Part shown: positions 1 through 5,265 of the stretch, one piece after another | Layout of the letters: each line of letters starts with the position of its first letter | Position numbering within the stretch: position 1 is the stretch's first letter | NCBI GenBank assembly: GCA_046597185.1 | Contig: JBKJLF010000569.1 | Coordinates: 1 to 5,448 of the forward strand | Source: CAMBDR01 sp046597185 | GTDB lineage: Bacteria; Pseudomonadota; Gammaproteobacteria; Burkholderiales; Burkholderiaceae_D | DNA: 5,448 nucleotides | Direction: 5' to 3' | The notes under the pieces: model-generated | The model's database searches: none | What the model was told of the DNA's origin: nothing | Seen by the model: the letters and a program-made list of their open reading frames with translations, nothing else | Position numbers and translations under genes: made by a program

Positions 1-2848
1 CTTGCAGGTCCCAGTTGTCGCTCAGTTTGTCGCTCAGTTTGTCGCTCAGTTTGTCTCTAACTAAGCTGACGCGGCGCGGTTTGGTGGGCAAAGGTAATTG
101 CAGGCTGTTCGCCTGGGGCAAGTTACCTTGCAACTGCACCCGGTGCTGGCCTTTGGGAACCAGTAGCCAGGTGCTGCCATCGTCGGTGCGATGCAGGTAA
201 GCCGGTTTTTGATCCAGCAGCGCTTGTTGCGGCAGCCATTGCTTGGCGGCTCCGGGCATGGGGATGGCGCTATCGATGGCGGCATTCACGGTGAGGGTGA
301 GGCGCAATTGCTGGCCCTCTATTTGGATCGTCATATCGGCAATGTCGGCGCAATTGGGCAGGCAAGCCGCTTCCAGGGTGAGCTTGTTTTTTAATGCTTC
401 CAACATTTCACTGTCAGGCAGTTGCGCCTGGGCTGGCGCGCCCGGCAGTGTGCCTGCCAGCAGCAGGCAGCACATGAGTACGGCTGCGGGCGGTATAGCT
501 ACGGGCTGTGTGGCTACGGGCGGTACAGCTACGGGTTGGCGCAGCATGCGTGCGCAAGCCCGGAGTGGTGCTACCATGACGCGTAGCAACAGTGCGCCGA
601 TCAAGGCGATCCGCAGCAGCGCCACCAAGCGATTGCACCACGGCGGTAGCAACCATAAATTGAGCTCCTGATCGGCTTGCACCACGCCACGCCAGTTCAG
701 GTTAATGGTTTGATATTGCCAGCCAGGCAGGCCAGGCCCGGTTTGTACTTTGGCGCTGGGGTCGATTTGGGTATATTGTTTGCTGCGGCTACCCGAATAA
801 TATTGGCGCTGATCTTTGGCGGTGACCATTTTTTCCATCTCACGAACCGCGCTTTTACGCAAGGCCGCAGTGTCATCGATTTTTTGTGCGAGTTTTGCTT
901 TGGACTCTGGCGGTTCCTGAGCAGGTTCGGTGGCTGCGGCTGGCGCTGACGCTTCCATTGCGGCTGACGCTGCCATGGGGGCGGGTTTGGTTTCTTCCAG
1001 TATGCGAACGGCGTCCGGTTTGCTCAATGTGCCAGTATTGTCGGTTTGGAAGGTATGATCTGGGTCAAGCACCGGGTTGAGGGCGAATAGTGCTTGCCCG
1101 GAAGCAAAATCGAGCAGCACGAGTACGCTCGCCAGGCTAATCATCAGTAAAATGGCTTGCAAGACTTTTTGCACTTTGGCCTGTGTCACCACGCGTAGTA
1201 GTGCGCTACACGCGAGCAATGCCAATAGCGCCGCCAGCAATGCCCCCATTTCATGGTAGCCAAGCCACAGCGCCATGAAAGCCAGCCCACCCCAGCGCCA
1301 ACCATACAGCTTATAGACGGAAAAGCTGCCCAGCAACACCAAAAATACGCTGAACAGATTCCATTGACTGAGCCACGAGCCATGCATTTGATCCGGCCCG
1401 CTGGCATGCAGCAAGCGCCAGCCCGGTGGTAGCGCCAGCTTAAGGCTCACTTGTTCCATATCATGCTTCCAACCCGTCACGGCAAAGCGGCGCGGCGAGC
1501 TGGGCAGAAGGCTATCGGCATCCAGATCGATGTTGCCGCGCTTTAATTCGATGCCGGCCAAACCGCTGGCCCCGACGCTGATCAATTGATTGTTTTGGTT
1601 GACGCTAACGCGCCCCAATTCGCCGCCGCGCCCCATTTCAATCCGGTCAGCCTGATTCACTTTGCCATTGATGTGGTCGCTGGCGGTGATGCTGGTGCCG
1701 TCCAGGCTCAGCCACAGTTGACGTTCCAGTTTGAGTTTGTCCGGGTCGGGATTGGCGTCGCCCCGGCGCAAGGTTTTGAGTTTGAATTCCGAACCCGGGC
1801 GCATCAAATACGCAGGTAAGCTGCGCCATTCAGCAGGCAAGGTGGTTTGGCTGCTATCGACGCTGGCAACGCCTTCAATATTCACCTGGCGAATCGCCGG
1901 GGCGGCCTGGTAGGCCCAGATTTCTTCTCCCGCCAGCAGTTGCGCCGGGTTGGGCGAGTTGGGTGAGTTGGGCGTGCTGGTGGCGGCGGCCGCTGTCGGC
2001 GGCAGACTTAATTGATCAAGCTGGCCAGGGTGGCGCGCCACCAGGGTGATTTCCCAATGGCCGGGTTTGGCTTGCACCAATAAACTGCCGTCCGGGCTTA
2101 ATTTGGCGGTGAGCGGGGTTTGTAATTCTTGCGCAATCAAATTCGGCAGCAAAGCGCGCCCAATAGTGAGCTCGCGCGCCTTGCCCGCTACGTCGAGCGT
2201 GATGCGGGTTGAAACCAAGCCCGGCACGCCTTCGCTGATGAGGCGATACAGATGAAATTCGGTTTCATCATCCTGTTGTTGATTCTGGTTTTGTGCTTGC
2301 AGCCAAAGCTGGTTGTTTTCATCTCGATTGGGTAAGGCGACGCTTTGGCCGTTGATTTCAAGCTGGAGTAATGCGCTGGTTGCAGGCAGGGCCAGCGATT
2401 CGGGCATCTTGTCCCAAATAAACACACCCTCAATCCGGTGCTCGCCCGGCTCCAGTTGCAAAGCGGGGCCGTCTTCATGCGGCAATACCGTTGCCGCTTT
2501 GCCGTCGAGCATCACCTGCTGCGGCCATTGTTTGCTGCTGCCCGGCAAGCTGACCCAGGTAGTGCGCTGAACTTGCCAGCTTTGGCTGAATTTGCCGCCG
2601 CCCGCTTTGACTTGCAATTGCAGTACGCCCGGCCAGGCGCACAACGCTTGTTTGGCATCCGAATACAAATGGCTGCAGCCGTAGTTGTCAACCCCGTGCA
2701 AAACCCATGGCACCCAGGTTTTGAGTGGATCGGGTATGTCTTTGCGGGCTAATGGCTCATTGTTGCCAGCGTAAGCAACATTGCCAGCCACCAAAGCCAG
2801 CCAGCAGAGAAGGTGACAACTTAGTCCAGCCCAGGTTGAGCGTGCCAT
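1..2848 (-). CDS. Large exported multi-pass inner-membrane protein of unknown function (partial, C-terminus beyond left edge)
   Basis: I read this frame codon by codon from ATG at 2848 to position 2: 949 codons, no stop, so the gene continues past the left edge. The start is supported by AAGGA at 2856-2860, 7 nt upstream, and by a signal peptide at residues 1-27 ending AYA. Residues 28-488 look beta-rich and periplasmic, with C58 and C70 as a possible disulfide and an Ala/Thr/Ser-Pro-Asn linker near 285-302. Four hydrophobic segments lie at about 497-582. An Ala/Pro/Glu-rich stretch (about 621-648) and a charged helix-like stretch (650-690) follow, then QTGPGLPGW (702-710), two more hydrophobic segments (about 741-758 and 788-800), and a second periplasmic-looking domain with C829-x3-C833. 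An even number of segments would put both large domains in the periplasm. From memory, similar proteins of more than 1000 residues occur in proteobacteria as conserved hypotheticals; I know no function. It lies 65 bp downstream of the asparaginase-like gene, probably in one operon. Confidence 0.88.
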   Translation of the reverse strand, partial: MARSTWAGLSCHLLCWLALVAGNVAYAGNNEPLARKDIPDPLKTWVPWVLHGVDNYGCSHLYSDAKQALCAWPGVLQLQVKAGGGKFSQSWQVQRTTWVSLPGSSKQWPQQVMLDGKAATVLPHEDGPALQLEPGEHRIEGVFIWDKMPESLALPATSALLQLEINGQSVALPNRDENNQLWLQAQNQNQQQDDETEFHLYRLISEGVPGLVSTRITLDVAGKARELTIGRALLPNLIAQELQTPLTAKLSPDGSLLVQAKPGHWEITLVARHPGQLDQLSLPPTAAAATSTPNSPNSPNPAQLLAGEEIWAYQAAPAIRQVNIEGVASVDSSQTTLPAEWRSLPAYLMRPGSEFKLKTLRRGDANPDPDKLKLERQLWLSLDGTSITASDHINGKVNQADRIEMGRGGELGRVSVNQNNQLISVGASGLAGIELKRGNIDLDADSLLPSSPRRFAVTGWKHDMEQVSLKLALPPGWRLLHASGPDQMHGSWLSQWNLFSVFLVLLGSFSVYKLYGWRWGGLAFMALWLGYHEMGALLAALLALLACSALLRVVTQAKVQKVLQAILLMISLASVLVLLDFASGQALFALNPVLDPDHTFQTDNTGTLSKPDAVRILEETKPAPMAASAAMEASAPAAATEPAQEPPESKAKLAQKIDDTAALRKSAVREMEKMVTAKDQRQYYSGSRSKQYTQIDPSAKVQTGPGLPGWQYQTINLNWRGVVQADQELNLWLLPPWCNRLVALLRIALIGALLLRVMVAPLRACARMLRQPVAVPPVATQPVAIPPAAVLMCCLLLAGTLPGAPAQAQLPDSEMLEALKNKLTLEAACLPNCADIADMTIQIEGQQLRLTLTVNAAIDSAIPMPGAAKQWLPQQALLDQKPAYLHRTDDGSTWLLVPKGQHRVQLQGNLPQANSLQLPLPTKPRRVSLVRDKLSDKLSDKLSDNWDLQ
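17..52 (-). repeat. 12-bp tandem repeat, three perfect copies, inside the large membrane-protein gene
   Basis: The plus-strand unit GTCGCTCAGTTT occurs three times in a row, with degenerate partial copies on both sides (about 12-16 and 53-55). On the coding strand the unit keeps frame and encodes Ser-Asp-Lys-Leu, giving KLSDKLSDKLSDN at about residues 933-945. The length suggests slippage or recent expansion between two parts of the C-terminal periplasmic region. Confidence 0.95.
487..538 (-). repeat. 30-bp-period direct repeat encoding a Pro/Val/Ala-rich segment
   Basis: Two 22-bp copies at 487-508 and 517-538 are offset by 30 bp and differ at two bases. A third partial match (GGCTACGGG) sits between them at 512-520. 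On the coding strand this gives QPVAVPPVATQPVAIPPA at residues 771-788, between the fifth and sixth hydrophobic segments of the large membrane protein. The period is a multiple of three, so the frame is kept. Confidence 0.85.
1949..1975 (-). repeat. 9-bp tandem repeat encoding a Ser-Pro-Asn linker
   Basis: Three 9-bp units follow each other (GTTGGGCGA, GTTGGGTGA, GTTGGGCGT). On the coding strand they give a TPNSPNSPNP run at about residues 292-301, just after an Ala tetrad (286-289). This is a typical flexible interdomain linker and divides the N-terminal periplasmic part into two likely domains. Confidence 0.85.
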
Positions 2849-2855
2849 AATGTTT

Positions 2856-2860
2856 TCCTT
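2856..2860 (-). promoter_or_regulatory. Ribosome binding site of the large membrane-protein gene
   Basis: AAGGA on the minus strand lies 7 nt before the ATG at 2848. It supports this start for a gene whose reading frame also stays open upstream. Confidence 0.7.
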
Positions 2861-2878
2861 TGCGGTGGATGCGCGGGC

Positions 2879-2928
2879 GGGGTTTTGCCTTGGGGTTTGC
2901 CTTGAGCCTTGCCTTAAGGGGTTTTGCC
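2879..2928 (-). repeat. Degenerate 12-13 bp tandem repeat across the asparaginase-like stop codon
   Basis: On the plus strand there are four related units: GGGGTTTTGCC (2879-2889), GGGGTTTGCC (2892-2901), a diverged unit GAGCCTTGCC (2904-2913), and GGGGTTTTGCC again (2918-2928). On the minus strand, in the asparaginase frame, they read GKTP, stop, GKAQ, GKPQ, GKTP. The stop codon (2914-2916) therefore sits inside the repeat array, and the last four residues of the protein come from a repeat unit. Confidence 0.75.
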
Positions 2929-3414
2929 ATGGTGGGTCTGGAATACACCAGCCAGCCGATTCTTTTCGACATTATCCCAACTGAAGACTTGTCCGTTCAT
3001 CGCCACATACACCCCATGCGCCAGCGTTTGCGCCACCCCACAGGCAAAGCCAAGATTGAACAAGGCGTCTGAATTGACGATTTCATAGGGAATCATGGCC
3101 CCGGTCAGAACAATGGTTTTCTTTAATTTGGCGTGCCCCAGATACTCGGCCATTTCGCTCATGGTATCGGTGCCATGAATGATGACAATCGATGGCTCGG
3201 GGGCCAGATCGCATGAATCAAGAATGCGGATACGGTCATCGTCTTCGATATCGACCGAGTCTTGCAAGGGTAATTGCCCCAGCATCACGGGCACGGTCAT
3301 GCGCGTGCGTTCGATCACGGCGGGCAGGTGCGAATTGCCAAACCCGAGTTTGCCAGTGATTTCATCGTAATGTTTATCGAAGGTGCCGCCAGTGGCAAGA
3401 ATACGTAAGCCCAT
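2914..3414 (-). CDS. Single-domain asparaginase-like protein (N-terminal asparaginase fold only)
   Basis: The 166-residue product matches the N-terminal domain of bacterial L-asparaginases, which hydrolyse L-asparagine to aspartate and ammonia. Visible active-site motifs are ATGGT at 7-11 (T11 matches the nucleophile T12 of E. coli AnsB), S53 in QDSVD, HGTDTM at 80-85 (T82 and D83 match T89-D90), and K99 before the TGAM strand (matches K162). The C-terminal domain of full-length enzymes (usually about 320-350 residues) is absent, and the frame ends cleanly rather than by an obvious frameshift. Short proteins of this type are known as asparaginase domain-containing proteins, so this is probably a natural short form. 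Whether it hydrolyses asparagine is not shown. There is no signal peptide, so it is probably cytoplasmic. The start has AGGGA at 3421-3425, 6 nt upstream. It lies 70 bp after glmU and 65 bp before the large membrane-protein gene. Confidence 0.88.
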   Translation of the reverse strand: MGLRILATGGTFDKHYDEITGKLGFGNSHLPAVIERTRMTVPVMLGQLPLQDSVDIEDDDRIRILDSCDLAPEPSIVIIHGTDTMSEMAEYLGHAKLKKTIVLTGAMIPYEIVNSDALFNLGFACGVAQTLAHGVYVAMNGQVFSWDNVEKNRLAGVFQTHHGKTP

Positions 3415-3420
3415 TTTTTG

Positions 3421-3425
3421 TCCCT
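3421..3425 (-). promoter_or_regulatory. Ribosome binding site of the asparaginase-like gene
   Basis: AGGGA on the minus strand lies 6 nt before the ATG at 3414, and the ATG opens directly into the conserved GLRILATGGTF strand. This fixes the start. Confidence 0.65.
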
Positions 3426-3484
3426 GTTTGCCTTGAAAATACCATCATAACGCGAAACCAGTGTTGGCAATGCGCTGTGCCAGG

Positions 3485-4846
3485 TCATTTTTTCTTGACC
3501 GGTCTTGCCCAACCCTCAATCGTGGCTTGCTGTGGGCGCGAGAGCGTTAGTTTACCTGCCGGAGCCGAGCGGATCAAGGTGGTGCCTGCACCAATGGTGG
3601 CACCCTGGCCAACGGTAATGGGAGCCACCAATTGAGTATTGCTGCCGATAAAGACATCATCTTCGATCACGGTGCGAAATTTATTCACGCCATCATAATT
3701 ACAGGTGATGGTGCCCGCACCAATATTAACGCGTGCACCTACCGTGCTATCACCAATATAACTTAAATGGTTCGCCTTGCTATTATTCGCAATCTGGCTG
3801 TTCTTTACTTCAACAAAGTTACCAATATGAACTTTTTCTGCCAGTGTCGTGCCGGGGCGCAGCCGGGCATAGGGGCCAATCGCGTTTTGCGCGCCAATTT
3901 CAGCTTGTTCGATATGGCAAAATGGTTTGATCTCGCTGCCTGCACCCACCTTGGCATTGCGCAACACGCAATAAGCCCCCAGTTGCACCCCATCCGCCAG
4001 TTCGACTTCACCTTCAAACACGCAGCCAACATCAATAAACACATCACGCCCACAACGCAACTGGCCGCGAATATCAATGCGTGCCGGGTCGGCCAGGGTG
4101 ACGCCTTGCTGCAACAAGGCTTGCGCCAGATTGCTTTGGTGAATTCGTTCCAGTTGCGCCAGTTGCAGCTTGCTATTGACCCCGAGAATTTCCCATTCGT
4201 GCCCGGCTTGCGCCGATACCACCGTCACGCCCGCTTGCACGGCTTGCGCCACAATGTCGGTCAGGTAATATTCGCCCTGCGCATTTTGGTTGGATAAGGC
4301 GGCCAGCCATTGCACCAGTAAGCGGGTGGGGGCGACCATGATGCCGCTATTGATTTCGCGAATCAGTAACTCGTTGGGGGCGGCATCTTTTTGTTCAACA
4401 ATCCGTACAATTTGCCCTTGCTCGCGCACCATGCGCCCCAAACCTGTGGGGTCGGCCACTGCCATGGTCAGGATGCCCAATTTATCCGGGCCGGCTGCAG
4501 CGAGCAAGGCTTGCAAGGTAGCAACCCGGGTCAGCGGGACATCGCCGTACAGCACTAAAGTTGCTTGATCGGGGTCGAGCTGCGGCACCGCCTGTTGCAC
4601 CGCATGGCCTGTGCCAAGTTGCTTCGCCTGCAATACCACGGTCGCGTCGATCTGATTCTTGGTCAGATAATCCGGCACCTGGCTACCACCATGGCCATAC
4701 ACCACCACCAGCTTGCCTTGCGCTAATTGTTGCGCGCTATCAATGACATGATGCAGCAAGGGTTTGCCAGCCAGAGCGTGTAAAACTTTGGGCAGATTGG
4801 ACTGCATGCGTTTGCCCATGCCGGCAGCGAGAATGACAATATTCAT
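3485..4846 (-). CDS. glmU: Bifunctional GlmU: N-acetylglucosamine-1-phosphate uridyltransferase / glucosamine-1-phosphate acetyltransferase
   Basis: This cytoplasmic enzyme acetylates glucosamine-1-phosphate with acetyl-CoA, then transfers UMP from UTP to give UDP-GlcNAc, the precursor of peptidoglycan and LPS. At 453 residues it has the usual full length. The N-terminal pyrophosphorylase domain (about 1-225) shows LAAGMGKRM at 6-14, K20 in LPKVLH, QLGTGHA at 76-82, YGDVPL at 100-105 with metal-binding D102, NSG at 167-169, GEYYLTD at 191-197 and N224. The C-terminal left-handed beta-helix (about 250-453) has hexapeptide repeats, R330, K348, the likely catalytic base H360 in NHLSYIGD, NYDG at 383-386 and K389. 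All catalytic positions known from E. coli GlmU appear intact. K12 replaces the enterobacterial Thr of GTRM, which I take as a betaproteobacterial trait. The start fits the family (MNIVILAAG), although no strong Shine-Dalgarno precedes it. It is the first gene of the minus-strand cluster; glmS is not in the window. Confidence 0.98.
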   Translation of the reverse strand: MNIVILAAGMGKRMQSNLPKVLHALAGKPLLHHVIDSAQQLAQGKLVVVYGHGGSQVPDYLTKNQIDATVVLQAKQLGTGHAVQQAVPQLDPDQATLVLYGDVPLTRVATLQALLAAAGPDKLGILTMAVADPTGLGRMVREQGQIVRIVEQKDAAPNELLIREINSGIMVAPTRLLVQWLAALSNQNAQGEYYLTDIVAQAVQAGVTVVSAQAGHEWEILGVNSKLQLAQLERIHQSNLAQALLQQGVTLADPARIDIRGQLRCGRDVFIDVGCVFEGEVELADGVQLGAYCVLRNAKVGAGSEIKPFCHIEQAEIGAQNAIGPYARLRPGTTLAEKVHIGNFVEVKNSQIANNSKANHLSYIGDSTVGARVNIGAGTITCNYDGVNKFRTVIEDDVFIGSNTQLVAPITVGQGATIGAGTTLIRSAPAGKLTLSRPQQATIEGWARPVKKK

Positions 4847-4879
4847 GAGATGACCATTTTTCAGAGACGAGAAGCGAAA

Positions 4880-4908
4880 AGTGTATCACGACGCATGAGC
4901 CATGACGA
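4880..4908 (-). promoter_or_regulatory. Candidate extended -10 promoter for glmU
   Basis: On the minus strand TGA precedes TACACT (4885-4880), giving an extended -10 element (TGn plus a 4/6 match to TATAAT). The -35 region at about 4903-4908 (TCGTCA) is poor, which is tolerated with an extended -10. Transcription would begin near 4873 and leave a leader of about 27 nt before the glmU start. This is inferred from motif and spacing only. Confidence 0.35.
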
Positions 4909-4919
4909 AGCCTGTCATG
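4901..4919. repeat. Short inverted repeat overlapping the candidate glmU -35 region
   Basis: CATGAC (4901-4906) and GTCATG (4914-4919) are perfect complements separated by 7 nt. An alternative overlapping pair is GCATGA (4893-4898) with TCATGC (4915-4920). The size and spacing fit a dimeric regulator's operator, but an inverted repeat this short can arise by chance. Confidence 0.4.
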
Positions 4920-4945
4920 CTATTTGGGGTAATCCTAATCCCATA

Positions 4946-5026
4946 CCGATGTGCTGAAATGTGCTGGTCGCTGCGGTTATTCAACAACACACCCATTAGC
5001 AGCGAGCATTTTCAGAGTGGCATCGG
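4946..5026. repeat. 81-bp nested imperfect palindrome, possible dispersed intergenic repeat
   Basis: Three paired segments nest in order: CCGATG (4946-4951) with CATCGG (5021-5026), CTGAAATG (4954-4961) with CATTTTCAG (5007-5015, one extra T), and TCGCTGC (4968-4974) with GCAGCGA (4999-5005). The loop is 24 nt (4975-4998). About 21 base pairs can form on either strand. No T-run follows on either side, so it is not a simple terminator. The reading frame across it from GTG at 4951 gives peptide text (THPLAASIFRVAS) that reminds me of small spurious ORFs repeated in Burkholderiales genomes. That recollection is unverified. Confidence 0.6.
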
Positions 5027-5089
5027 AAATGTGGTGTTATTGTAAAATAAGATTATCTATTATATCAGTACAATTTTGCGAGAATGGTA

Positions 5090-5121
5090 CAGCACAGTTG
5101 ACGGAAATGTCAACTGTGCTG
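5090..5121. repeat. Perfect 13-bp inverted repeat with 6-nt loop
   Basis: CAGCACAGTTGAC (5090-5102) and GTCAACTGTGCTG (5109-5121) are exact complements around the loop GGAAAT. No run of T follows on either strand (CAAAAGATA on the right, GTACCATTC leaving to the left), so this does not look like an intrinsic terminator. It could be an operator, a hairpin in a leader RNA, or part of a small repeat element. A TTGAC pentamer lies inside the left arm, but no good -10 follows at normal spacing. Confidence 0.9.
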
Positions 5122-5256
5122 CAAAAGATATCGCCGAATTGCATCTGTCATTTTGTTCCACAATTGACTACTATACTCACATTGAGTCGCGGCAAAATAA
5201 TTTGCGCAGACAACCAGTTTTAGAGTGGAAATTTCTGAAGTAATTTGAAAATAAAT

Positions 5257-5261
5257 GGGGG
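5257..5261 (+). promoter_or_regulatory. Weak, close ribosome binding site of the right-edge gene
   Basis: GGGGG lies only 4 nt before the ATG at 5266. It pairs only partly with the anti-Shine-Dalgarno sequence and is closer than usual, so initiation may be inefficient. An in-frame stop at 5236-5238 limits alternatives to a TTG at 5245, which is less likely. Confidence 0.4.
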
Positions 5262-5265
5262 TAGT

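Larger units (their letters stand above)
4847..5265. other. 419-bp divergent intergenic region between glmU and the right-edge gene
   Basis: I see no convincing gene here. From left to right it holds a candidate glmU promoter (4880-4908), a short inverted repeat (4901-4919), an 81-bp nested imperfect palindrome (4946-5026), an AT-rich patch (about 5036-5078) with ATTGTA and TACAAT at its ends (5039-5044 and 5069-5074), a perfect 13-bp inverted repeat (5090-5121), and the AT-rich leader of the plus-strand gene (about 5190-5265). The leader contains the 8-bp palindrome GAAATTTC at 5228-5235. No clear -35/-10 pair was found for the plus-strand gene. Confidence 0.7.

Noticed and set aside
243..671. 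Plus-strand open frame of 142 codons, and other short frames on both strands within 1-2848
   Set aside because: All lie inside the continuous 949-codon minus-strand gene with signal peptide and membrane segments. They are shadows in other frames and have low-complexity translations.
3415..3484. A terminator after glmU
   Set aside because: Only a 4-bp GGCA/TGCC pairing is visible, with no following T-run on the minus strand.
3767..4297. A 176-codon plus-strand open frame
   Set aside because: It is fully antisense to glmU, whose protein motifs are clear. The translation shows no recognisable domain and the start has no supporting ribosome binding site.
4946..5026. The 81-bp palindrome as a tRNA gene or an integron attC site
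   Set aside because: There is no cloverleaf arrangement and no TTCGA-type T-loop. The conserved attC end motifs and an integrase are also absent.
5090..5130. The 13-bp hairpin as an intrinsic terminator
   Set aside because: No T-run follows the stem on either strand, and no gene ends nearby on either side: glmU and the right-edge gene both point away.
5164..5177. TTGACT and TATACT as a sigma-70 promoter
   Set aside because: The two hexamers are separated by only 2 bp, and neither has a good partner at 16-18 bp.
5189..5206. A sigma-54-like element (CGGCA ... TTTGC) before the right-edge gene
   Set aside because: The spacing between the GG and GC dinucleotides is 11 nt rather than the strict 10, and the -24 half is imperfect.
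4951..5223. A 90-codon plus-strand frame starting with GTG
   Set aside because: It starts inside the nested palindrome and runs through the AT-rich patch and the 13-bp inverted repeat, with no ribosome binding site. The first third resembles repeat-derived spurious peptide and the rest looks non-coding.
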